From Pratylenchus scribneri (lineage: Eukaryota; Nematoda; Chromadorea; Rhabditida; Pratylenchidae): a DNA stretch of 64,000 nt. The stretch covers positions 1,262,501 through 1,326,500 of the forward strand of contig JAQSEB010000086.1 of NCBI GenBank assembly GCA_030063045.1. Reading direction: 5' to 3'. Below, one piece after another: positions 21,735-32,242 of this stretch. Numbering within the stretch: the first letter of the stretch is position 1; every line of letters begins with the position of its first letter. The notes beneath the pieces are model-generated. The model worked only from the letters and a program-made list of their open reading frames with translations, searched no databases and was not told the origin of the DNA. The translations under genes were made by a program, and so were the position numbers.

Positions 21735-24654
21735 AAATAGATGGACGGGCTAAAAGGGTGGGGTGAATGGAATTGGACTGCACTTGGGGTTGAAGGGGAT
21801 AGATGGATTGTGTTGGAGCCGGAGGGGACACATTCTCCACACACTGTGGGTGAGGAGATACGATAATTTGCCCGGCGCTCGGTGTGAGATGGTGGTGGAA
21901 AAAGTGGCGGCGATGGTGGCGGCGTTGGGGCGGTAGTAGGCAAGGAGGAGATTGGGAGGAATACGACAGAATGAATATGTGAATAGGGCGGAGGAGGAGG
22001 ACCGGCCCGCCGAAGGATGGATGGTGGGAGTGGATGGATGGATGGATTGGAATTGGGAAGAAGGGAAGGAGGAGGCAATGAGAGGTGGGTGCGTTGGGGC
22101 GAAACGACCAACTGCTGCTGTGCTTTCGGTCGGTCGGAGTGGCGGGCGGCAAAACAACCGCGCCCTAAACCTCTTTCCTCTTCCTCTCTCTGTTGAAGAA
22201 CGAAAAGCGGTGGGTTGCGAAGAGTCAGTAAACCCCCGAGATGAATGTGAGTCTCGGCGGCCGCGCCGATTACCGTAATTGGCACATATTTGGGGCCCAT
22301 TTCCGGCACACATTTATCGATGGAAGACTGGGGAAAAAGAATCCAAGAAGGATTAATGGATAACTCAAATTTTCATTTTTCTTAAACCGGTTTGCAAACC
22401 GACAGTTGCGCGCGGATTCAAAAAATTGAATTGTGGCACAAAAATTGGGATCCTTGTTGGATGGTCCATAGTTTGACCACACCTAATTTCACATATTATT
22501 CAAATAAAATTGCCCGCGATTTTTGTGTGCCTAATTGACGATGGGAAAATGCAGCCCCAGAATTCATTTATTTTACAAAGGCAAGGCCAAAGCCGAGAAG
22601 TAGGGTGGGGGTAAGGGGGAGGTTGATGGATGCCTTGGGCGCCGATGATGATGGAGAAAAGACGGATGGATGGACGACGTGCTTTTGGGGAGAGCGAGGA
22701 GGCCTTCTCCACTGCTGCTGCTGCTGTGTTGTGCGAGCGAGTATGGAGGACTGACTGACTGGATGGTGGGTGGGTGGACTGAAAGGCCGCTCACCGTGTG
22801 GAGCTGCTGTGCTTTTACTAGAGGGGAAATTGGGAGGGGACTTGGAATGGGGTGGTTGTTTTGGTGGACGAAAATGGTGGGAAGACACGGTAGAATTAGC
22901 GAGAGAGTATGCCCATCCATTAGGGCACACAGAGATGAAAGTGTCCCCAAGGAAATTGATGGGCACGAAGGGGGAAACGGGCATATTTGATGAGAAGAAC
23001 CCTGCTGCGGACAAAAATTGGCGCGGGCGACACCGTAGTCATTTGGGTACGGTAGCAGAGGGGAAAGGGGGGAAATGAATTCTCTTTTGCATCATCAGCC
23101 TTAGCGGCTGGGCTGGCTGCCTCGCTCGAGGGGCTGGTTTCTCCAATTTTGCTCACAGAGTTGGTCGCCTTCCTCAGTAGCAGTGCAGCTGGTCCACACA
23201 CATACTCCCCCATATTCCTCCACAAAAGCGCCCAAATTGCGCCAAAGGCTGTGTGTGTGTGTGTTTGTCATCATTTTGGGGGTTGGAAAAAAGGGAGAAG
23301 AATGCGGAATGTTTCATTTGTGTGTGTGGGTGTTTTCTGTTTTCCTTTTTAAACTAAAATGGGTGGTTTGTTCTTCCTGTTTTGTTCCCCTCTTTTTGCC
23401 TTTGTTTATCTGACCCTCCAGCGAAAAAAAATTGTCCGACAAAAGAAAAAGGAAAGGGAGTGGGCACTGGCAAATGATGGGAGGGGGTTACTGATGCTTA
23501 TCTTTCTCCTTTTTTTGCAAAGGTCCCCGCTCCTCATTAATATTTAATATTAATAAATGAGAGCTAATAGAAGGTCAAGCCAATAATGATGGCCTCCATC
23601 GTAGTAATTTATTTAAATTTTGGGAAATAGCTGATAGTTAGAGAGAGAATTTTTAGGTCACAAAAGTGACAAAAAAGGTGCCTGTCTGTTTAGGTTTTTA
23701 GTGAAATTTTCAATATGTTTGGTGAACTTCAAAATATTATGTAATTTTTGGCTTTTTTGAATGTTTCTAATGAATTTTTCCCTCAAAAAGTACCAAATAG
23801 GTAAAAATAAGTCATGTCAAAAAGTATGAAATAGATGATAAAAAAACAATATTTATGTGATTTCTATAATTCTAATCGGCTCAAAAATATTTTTTAAATT
23901 GCTTTCTCACAAAATCTGATACATACAAAAAAGATGAAAAAATCTAGTTACATACGATTTTGGAACATGAAATGAAAAAATAAAATAAAATAACATTCTC
24001 CCTTTTTCATCTTTTTGCCACTCCAATTGGTATTCATAAATTTGCCCTAGGCTGAAAATTTTCCAAAAAAGAGAAAAAATCATCCCGAGTTCCAATTCCA
24101 ACAAAGCAAGAAGGAAAAAATGTGGGGAGATTAAATGGTCATCAACGGGGCAAATTTTGCTTTCGGGCGAAGCAAGAAATGTGGAAAAATAGGGCCAAGC
24201 AGCCAAACAGCAATAAGGAACGGCCAAAGGCCAGCTGTTCTTTCCTTTGCACAAGAATATAATGGACGAGAATTGGAGGAGAGGGGTCGAGGCAGATTGG
24301 ATTAGAATTGCCGGGGGAGATTGAATTATGCCAATGCCCCATTGCCCGATGAGAAATGAGAATAAAAGAGGCCAAATGGTCAGCAAATATCGGGGGAAAA
24401 TATTCATATTGACGGGATTCATCAAATAACGAGGCAGGGAAAGGAAAAGAAGATTCATTGTGAGGGAAAAATTAAAAAAATTGTGAAAAGTGGAAGCCTA
24501 AATTTAAAAATTCTCGCTAAAATGTCATCGAAATATTAAATTACATCATTATTCTTTAATGAAAACCTTTAAAAAAAACACGGACAAAAATTAGCCTTTT
24601 ATCGGATTAATAAAAACAATTTAACAAAAATTTATCGGAAATAAATATTTTAAA

Positions 24655-25545
24655 GAAAAGGAAAATATTTTCGGAAAGAAATATATGCAAAAAATATTTT
24701 CCGGAAAGAAACATATTTAGGTAAAAACACATTTTTCCGGAAAGAAACATATTTAGGTAAAAAGCACATTTTTCCGGAAAGAAACACATTTGGCTAAAAT
24801 AAATTTTCCGGAAATAAACAAATTTAAATAAAAACACATTTTCCGAAAAGAAACAAATTTGGCTAAAAATACATTTTTCCGGAAAGAAACACATTTGGCT
24901 AAAATACATTTTTTCCGGAAAGGGAAAACACATTTAGCGAACATTTTCCGGAAAGGAGAAACACATTTTGACGAACATTTTCCGGAAAGGAGAAATACAT
25001 TTTGGCGAACATTTTCCGGAAAGGAGAAACACATTTTGACGAACATTTTCCGGAAAGAAGAAATACATTTTGGCGAACATTTTCCGGAATGGAGAGATAC
25101 ATCTTGGCGAACATTTTCCGGAAAGGAGAAAGGAGAAACACATTTTGACGAACATTTTCCGGAAAGAAGAAATACATTTTTATTTTTTTACGAACATTTT
25201 CCGGAAAGGAGAAATACATTTTGGCGAACATTTTCCGGAAAGGAGAAACACATTTTGGCGAACATTTTCCGGAAAGGAGAAATACATTTTGACGAACATT
25301 TTCCGGAAAGGAGAAATACACCTTGGCGAACATTTTCCGGAAAGGAGAAATACATTTTGACGAACATTTTCCGGAAAGGAGAAATACACCTTGGCGAACA
25401 TTTTCCGGAAAGGAGAAACGAACATTTTCCGGAAAGGAGAAACACATTTTGGCGAACATTTTCCGGAAAAGCAGAAACACATTTTAGCGAACATTTTCCG
25501 GAAAGGAGAAACACATTTAATAAATAAAACATTTTCCATAAAAGA
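24655..25545. repeat. TTTTCCGGAA minisatellite array 3
   Basis: About 24 units of roughly 34 bases (CGGAAAGGAGAAACACATTT plus TGGCGAACATTTTC). Because the unit is not a multiple of three and lacks stops, all three frames of both strands stay open for long stretches, which mimics genes. It lies in the PCGF-CBX spacer. Confidence 0.9.
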
Positions 25546-27055
25546 ACACAATTAGGGGGAGAATTTTTCCTAGATGAAAATGAAAGGAATTTCAAAAAAA
25601 AATATTTCGACATTCAACTATTTTTGAAAAAATCACTATAATATTCGGTGAAATAATGCATTTCGGGATTAATATTAATGCATTATGGTAGAATTATCCA
25701 GAATATGCAAAAATCAAAGAGGCTTAAATAAAAGTGAAAGACAAATTAAGATAATTAACTAAAAAGGAAATAGTAAGGCCAAATTTATAGTGAAAAATTT
25801 AGCTAGGGAGATCATAGATCAAAAAGATAGAGTCAACTATTTTTAATTATATTATTACATGAATGAATCAATCATATTTATTAAACTTTGAACGTTAATT
25901 TGTTGGAGGAAAAATTTAATTAAAAGTACAATTAACAGCAATTCTTTCCTCCAGCAAAACAATTTTTAATTGGAAAGGATATTCATTAAAAAATATATTC
26001 ATTTGATTTTTAAATTAAATCATTTTAATCCAGTCAATTTTTTTCCAAAACACTTCAATTCTCCCCACATTTTTCCCCAAATGTTCAATTCGATAACAAT
26101 GCCTTTCCTTCAAATCCAAATTCCCTCTTACTCGTCATCGTCACATCTACAATTTCCAAACAAAACCCTAAACCCCCCTCCTGGGTCACATCATTTGCCC
26201 GTCAGCCTAAAATGCTATGTTTTCAACCTTTATTTGTCTAGGATTTGCCCAAAAAATCGGCATAATTCTCCTCATTGTCAATTCATATAATACTGTAGCG
26301 CAAGGAGATTTGGAAGGAAGGAAGCAATTGATGATGAGGATGAGGGAAAGAAGGGCAATGGAGCAAACAGCAAATGGAATGGAGGAGGGGGAAAGGGCAA
26401 CTAGTCAAATGGAAAGGAAATTACCCCCCAATACCATTTGCCATGCCTTTTGCCCTCTTCCATTGTGTGCTTTTGTTGACTTTTAATACCATAATTGTGA
26501 GGGGAACACTTTTTTGAATGGTTATTGCCCCACCCCAAGGAAGTGGCAAAAATCTCCTCGAAAAATGATGGCTATTGGAGATGGATTTACAACAAAACAA
26601 CCGACAAAAAAGATACGAATTGTATAAGTAAAAATGGTTTAGCAATTTTGAAATGCCATTTTTCTCTACTTTAGTACATAAGAATTATATCCCATTTTCA
26701 TCAAATGAATTGGTTTTAATCAATTAAGAATTTGTTTATTCTTTATTGTTTTTTGATGTTCCTTTTTTGCACATTTTCATCATTTCGCACCTTTTTTCCA
26801 CCTTAATTTCTACCAATATCGCAATTCTCCTTCACTTCAGCTTCAGCAACATTTTGTAATGAGAATTGAAAAGGGAAAGGTGGCTCTGCTGGTAAACGAT
26901 GAAAAAAAGAATGGTGAAAAACACAGCTTGGAGTGACAATAATACGTTCCAGCCGCTTCAAATTGATGAATGACAGCCTAAAGGCTATCCCAAAACACAG
27001 AATATGGAGTAAGAGTAAGAGGGCATTGCATTTTGGACCAGCAGCGGCTGAACGC

Positions 27056-27590
27056 TAACCCCCGAAATCCCGAAAAGACGAAACCCCGAAAAGACGAAAC
27101 CCCGAAAGACGAAATCCCGAATAAAGGGAAGTGGACGAAACCCCGAAAAGACGAAACCCCGAAAAGAAGAAAATGGGACGAAATCCCGAAAACTTGAACT
27201 TATGGATCAATTTTTTCGATCGATACCTCAATCGATGCGTCTTGATTCCAGGATCATGAATATGCCATTTGTTTTTCAAAAAACTCAAAAATAAAAAAGC
27301 TATGGCCATTAAAGTTACCATAGGTGTAACCCAGCTTGATTAAAATGGCCATAACTTTTTTATTTTTGAGTTTTTTGAAAAACAAATGGCATATTCATGA
27401 TCCTGGAATCAAGACGCATCGATTGAGGTATCGATCGAAAAAATTGATCCATAAGTTCAAGTTTTCGGGATTTCGTCCCATTTTCTTCTTTTCGGGGTTT
27501 CGTCTTTCGGGGTTTCGTCTTTTCGGGGTTTCGTCTTTCGGGGTTTCGTCCTTTCGGGGTTTCGTCTTTTCGGGATTTCGGGGTAGAGCC
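27056..27590. mobile_element. Foldback element with GACGAAACCCCGAAAA arms
   Basis: Two inverted arms of about 260 bases meet near 27320. The outer part is a tandem of CCCCGAAAAGACGAAA; the inner part holds TCGATCGATACCTCAATCGA and ATTCCAGGATCATGAATATG. The 13-mer GCGGCTGAACGCT occurs directly at both outer borders (ending near 27056 and starting near 27590), like a target-site duplication. Confidence 0.75.
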
Positions 27591-27904
27591 GCGGCTGAAC
27601 GCTGTGGAGGCTGCTGGAGAGAGAGTACCAACCACTAGCAGCATAAAGAAATGTCTACGTATTTCTTCATTCTCTAACCGTCTATCCTCACTCCCATCCC
27701 CATACTCTTTTCCAAGATTTCCACTCTCTCCATTCAATGGGGAATAGGTTCTGTCGTAATGGCGGCCACCATTCTTTTTCGTCTGGCGCTCTCTATCAAA
27801 CCACAAAGACTTTTCTTCAAAATTAAATAGAGCTCAAAGCTCCCCCACCTTTCCACTTTACCACCACCAAAGGAGGCCATCTTTTTCAGCAGTATTCTTC
27901 AACA

Positions 27905-28403
27905 CAGGCATGACCACGGCTACAATTTTTCAATAGCCGTAGCCGTTTTAGCCGTGGCAATTTCATAGCCGTAGCCGCCCGTAGCCGCCTATTTTTTGAA
28001 ATTTTATAGCCGTAGCCGCCCGCGGCTAGCCGCGGTTAGCCGTATTTTAGAAAAAAATTTTTTTGGTCAAAAAAATTTTTAAAAAATACCAGAAAAGAAA
28101 AAATAAGCAAAAAATTATCCCGCTGAGAAAAATTTGCAAATTATTAACCAAAAATTTTAAAATAATTGCAAAAATTTTTAAATTAAAAAATAATAAATAT
28201 TGATGGAGGGAATTTTAAGAAAAGTTCTTTAAAAAATAGAAAATTTGTGGATGGCGGCTATCCCGCGGCTAACCGCGGCTATGGGTTTATAGCCGTTAGC
28301 CGCCCTTTAGCCGTCAAATTTTCAAAATTTGTAGCCGTTAGCCGCCCGTAGCCGCGGCTAGCCGCGGCTAACCGCGGCTTAGCCGTAGCCGTGGTCATGC
28401 CTG
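27905..28403. mobile_element. 499-bp hAT-like MITE with 8-bp target duplication CTTCAACA
   Basis: Terminal inverted repeats CAGGCATGACCACGGCTA / TAGCCGTGGTCATGCCTG; subterminal regions are packed with GCCGTAGCC and GCCGCGGCTA units. The 8-mer CTTCAACA flanks both ends (27897-27904 and 28404-28411). CAGG-type ends and an 8-bp duplication are hallmarks of hAT transposons. It contains no transposase. It sits about 230 bp upstream of the CBX start codon. Confidence 0.9.
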
Positions 28404-28633
28404 CTTCAACAACCCCGCAAGAATTTGCATTCATCCCTCTACCTTTCATCTAGGGGCGTCTTTAATTGATCGGCTAAAAGCCAAGCCAAAACACAAAACA
28501 ATCAGATTAATCCATTATCCGCAAAAACGCAAAATCCATTTCGAATTTCGCATTTCGATTTTCATAAATCTCCCATTTTTACCTCATAGAGAACAAAAAA
28601 CAAATAAAAAACAGCCAACAACAATAATTTATT

Positions 28634-31404
28634 ATGGATCCAGTGGACGGCGACACAGTTTACGCAGCTGAACGGCTCCTTCAAATTCGTACGCGCAAAG
28701 GACGCCAAGAATACCTGGTCAAGTGGAAGGGGTGGTCGACTCGGTAAACTAAAAATTCATTTTGAAATTTATAAAAAAAAATTTATTTAAGTCACAACAC
28801 CTGGGAACCGGTCGAGAATATTCTCGACGAGCGCCTCATCCAAGAATTCGACCAACGTGTTGCGGCAAAACCACCGGTGAAACGTCGTGCGGCTGGGGCA
28901 CCGCCGAGTGCTGCGGCGGCGGCGACAAGCAGTTCATCATCAGCCGAGGTTGGGCCACCTGCCAAACGTGGTCGGCGCCCTCTGCAACGCAACAAACCGG
29001 AAAGTACCTCAGGTTTATTTCGTCAATAAAAATCATAAAAATGTTTGGCATTTGTCAGAAACATCGCCATCTACTTCAACTCGTCGTTCCAGCCGTCGCT
29101 CGTCGCTGACCAAAGAGTCGCGTGAATCAAGTGTGAATGTGGCAGCGCCAAAAACACCGGCGAAGAGGGGTCGAGCTGCTGCTGCCGAGAAAAAGGCCGC
29201 TGCTGCTAAAGAGGATGGTGGAGCTTCGGAGAAAGAGGTTTGCCATTTTGGATAACACTAGCGCATTTCGGATTTAAGAGTGACCAACTAGCCCGAAACG
29301 GGTTCGAATTGAGACCTAGCCAAATTTAAGGGTCGAAAATTTAAGCCCCAACCTAAACTTATACAACAATTGGACCAGAAAAAAACTTGACCCCAAAAGC
29401 GCTAGTCAAGCCTGGTCATTGATCTAAATGAATAAATTTTTAGGAACAGGCACAGTCAGTGAAGCGTGGCGAGGAACCGGCACCACAAAGCGAGACCGAC
29501 GAAGCAGAGGTGAACCAAGCAGACGGAGGCGAGCAACCAACCCAACAACCAGCTGAAGAATCGGATGCGGTTCCATCGGACGGCGGTGCCAATGCCCCGG
29601 CGAAGGATGAACACGACGAAGAGGCCCGAGGTGGTGGAACTCCGGAAGTGTTTGATGTGCCATCCGGTGATGATGATGAACCGGAAGTGATCGAGAATCC
29701 ATTGGAAATCTTTGGTAATTAAATTTAAACTTAAATTATTGAAAATGAAGAAAAATGCTATAATGGTTTAAGGAGGGGTGGGGTTTATCCTACCGCTCAT
29801 AAACCATATAACCAAATACCAAATTGGGATAGAGCTGGTCAAGACGCATTGAATGGTATATAATTTGTCATAGTTTGGTCAACAATTAAAGGGTATTAAA
29901 CGGTTTAAACCAATTTTGGTTTAATGGTTCAGAACTAAGTTAGAATTTGGTTAAACCGAAGACAAAATATAATCAAATGATACGTCTTGACGAGATCTAT
30001 TGATTAGGTAAAAGGGTTGGAGTCTAGGATAAACCACTAAACCGTTTATTTTGGCATTTTCACTGGTTTTTTTCTATATTTTAAAATTTTCCATAATTCT
30101 TGAATTTTCCAGTTGAGCGCAAAACCGAAACCGTAGTGACCGAACAACACGCTGTTGCCGAAAACGGTGGCGAACTTCCAGCGGCCAGTAGCACCACCAC
30201 AACCGCCAGCCGTAACAACGATAGCACCTACATCATCACCAATGAGAGTGACCCGAATTGTACGCACAAAATTCAAGTGTACACCGCAGCAACCAATGCC
30301 ACAACCGTCGAGAAAACCAATAACAACGCAACCAATAATGGCCCGGCAGCTGGAAGTAGCAGTCATCAGGATGATGGTGTTGACGGCGCTGGCGACGACA
30401 ACGATGATGAGGACATTGTGATCGTCAAAGACAATGGCCACGTCACCGAGACGGTCAGTCAAAGTTCCACCTCCTCCTCAGTGGTGGTTGAAGGGAATGG
30501 ACCGGTTGCCTCCGCCACCCCCTCGGCCCCAACCAAGGCAGAATGATCGGCGCTACTTTAGAGAGGTTACTATTACATTAGGAATTAAGTAAAAAGAAAA
30601 ATATGAAATATCCAACCAAGGATACGCCCTTAGTAGGCACCATCAATAATAACTCATCAAGGACTGAACCAATATTGATGAATTTTTTATCAATTCAAAG
30701 AGCAGACTTTCGGCTATCCAATGATATTAATTTTATCGAAATTGGTTCAGAATGTTTGGAGTTATAGCCAAAAAACCACTGAAAATTTCGCCAATCCACA
30801 ATAACGGTAATTTTTGATGGTTTTTTGGACATATCAAATTATAGAGCAGACTTTTGGTTATCCAATGATATCAAATTTATTTAACAGGGTTCAGAATTGT
30901 TGCGGTTATGGCCAAAAAACCGCTGAAAATTTTGCTAATCCATAATAGCGGTCATTTTTGATGGTTTTTTGGGCATAACTTCATCAATTCTGAACCAATT
31001 TAGATAAAATTGATACCTTAAGATAGCCAAAAGTCTGCTCTTTAATTTAATACTAAAATCATGAAAATTGGTTCAGCCCTTGATGAGTTATTTTCAATGG
31101 TGCCAAGTTGGCGGTTTGCCCATCGATAAGTTGGGGCTACTCCGATAAATATGAATGAACCAAATTTTCATCTCAATTCAATTTACATTTTTCTATTCAG
31201 AAAACATGGACCGATGGACCATCACCACAACCGCAACCACCATCCCGAATTGTTGGACATTCTTCTCCTCCACCCATTAACTCCTCTTCTTCACTCGATT
31301 CTCCACCCCAACCATCAAATGTTGAACCTTACCAATACAACGGATCGCACACAATCACCAATGTTACTGCTAATGGAACCACACTGACCTTTATTGAGAT
31401 TTGA
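28634..31404 (+). CDS. Polycomb-type chromobox protein (CBX/Pc) with chromodomain and C-terminal Pc box, 441 aa
   Basis: Chromatin reader expected to bind trimethylated H3K27 and, through its C-terminus, a RING1 subunit of PRC1. Exons: 28634-28743, 28792-29012, 29059-29237, 29444-29714, 30113-30453, 31201-31404. The chromodomain spans residues about 9-58: [29 protein letters not shown]; the aromatic cage residues are Y10, W31 and W34. The VYAAE start and ENILD end are more like Polycomb CBX than HP1. Residues 59-375 are disordered, with basic KRGRR patches and acidic stretches. The last exon ends in [15 protein letters not shown], which aligns without gaps to the animal CBX C-box (pattern VTDITANSITVTFRE). 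The junction 30453/31201 uses donor ACG-GTCAGT and is in phase. If that intron is kept, translation stops at 30546 (404 aa) without the C-box. C. elegans chromodomain proteins such as CEC-1 share the N-terminal domain. An 8-bp-TSD MITE ends about 220 bases upstream. Confidence 0.88.
29755..30052. repeat. Family A MITE, near-complete copy in CBX intron 4
   Basis: Runs from CTATAATGGTTTAAGGAGG to the inverted end GGATAAACCACTAAACCG. Ordered blocks: TCATAAACCATATA, ATAGAGCTGGTCAAGACGC, ATTGAATGGTATATAATTTG, CAACAATTAAAGGGTATTAA, ACGGTTTAAACCAATTTTGG, AAATGATACGTCTTGACGAG, ATCTATTGATTAGG. About 17 copies occur in this window, all or nearly all in introns. Confidence 0.85.
30630..31120. repeat. 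Family B palindromic element in the last CBX intron
   Basis: Contains CATCAAGGACTGAACCAAT at the left and GGTTCAGCCCTTGATGAG at the right with mirrored TCCAATGATATTAATTTTAT blocks. It makes up most of the intron that separates the chromodomain-bearing part from the C-box exon. Confidence 0.75.
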
Positions 31405-32242
31405 TTGAATATTAAAGAACGGATGATATGATGAAATGATGGATGTTTTTATGCTCACCAATTATTGATTATTGATTGGTGGTTCCCTTATTTAACCCAC
31501 CCAACCCAACCCCTCGTTTTTTATTTGTTGATCCATCTTAAATTATCCAAATCTGAACCACCTCCCCCCATCTACCTATTTTTACCACATTTATTCATCA
31601 AATGTCAAATCCACCACTGCTATTTTTATTGATTGATTGATTATCTTAAAAACCACATAATTGATCATTGTTTTTTATTTAAAACACACCACCTTATTAT
31701 AAAACATTTTCTCCACAAATGCAAATCCAAAACATTGATTTTATAATGAATCGACAGATCATTTCAATTACTGATTATTATAAATTGCAAACCCTAAAAA
31801 CCATCTTTTCGTTAAATTTGTATTTATTCTTCTAAAAGTCACTCTAAAAATGGAAATCCATGTTTTGGATGATTTTCAATGTTTTTTGCGCATTCGTTTT
31901 TTACATATGTTTTGGTGAATAAATTTTTTGATGGACAACTAATTCTTTTTTTTTTTTTACAAATTGGTCAAACATTGATCCTATAATTATCGATTATTTA
32001 TATTTGGAAGCAAAGATATGAATAATTTTTATAAATTTCTTATTTAAAAACTGCTCCCCAAAACAACTTCCATTCCATTCCATTCCAATTGGAATAAAAC
32101 ATTTTTGGATGCTTTTTGGCTATCATCATATTTTAAAAATGTTGAATAAATTTGAATATCAATCGAACGAATTTAAAACAATTCATTTTTATAGATTTAT
32201 TCTTCAAATCAATCAATTTATTTATTCTAAAACAACAACAAA
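31405..32242. other. Spacer after the CBX gene
   Basis: AT-rich sequence with no recognisable gene or repeat family. The first part is presumed CBX 3' untranslated region. Confidence 0.6.

Larger units (their letters stand above)
20265..28633. other. 8.4-kb divergent spacer between the PCGF and CBX genes
   Basis: No gene could be supported. Contents in order: a family C palindrome (20374-20700); AT-rich sequence; a G/C-richer tract with long purine/pyrimidine strand bias, poly-G and CA/TG runs (about 21400-23500), whose long minus-strand P/S/H-rich open frames look compositional; a TTAGG-type palindromic repeat (23640-23880); a TTCCGGAA array (24655-25545); plain AT-rich sequence; a foldback with GACGAAACCCCGAAAA units (27056-27590); and a hAT-like MITE (27905-28403). 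It must hold the promoters of both Polycomb genes. Confidence 0.6.

Noticed and set aside
21602..22313. Three overlapping minus-strand open frames of 177-235 codons
   Set aside because: All three frames are open at once and translate to P/S/H/R-rich sequence that simply reflects the strand bias; there are no domains and no splice context.
22568..23078. Overlapping open frames of 100-150 codons on both strands
   Set aside because: Same G/C-rich, purine-biased tract; no recognisable protein and frames compete with each other.
23907..24458. 183-codon hydrophobic minus-strand open frame
   Set aside because: No family resemblance; the plus strand is purine-rich, so its complement reads as L/F/S-rich. 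No supporting splice sites or neighbours. Kept only as a faint possibility.
24859..25613. Long open frames on both strands (up to 222 codons)
   Set aside because: They are the minisatellite read in different frames; the repeat has no stop codons in most frames.
26217..26486. Possible small secreted protein (hydrophobic start, then E/R/M-rich)
   Set aside because: Only one unspliced frame, no upstream exon and no recognisable family; evidence too thin.
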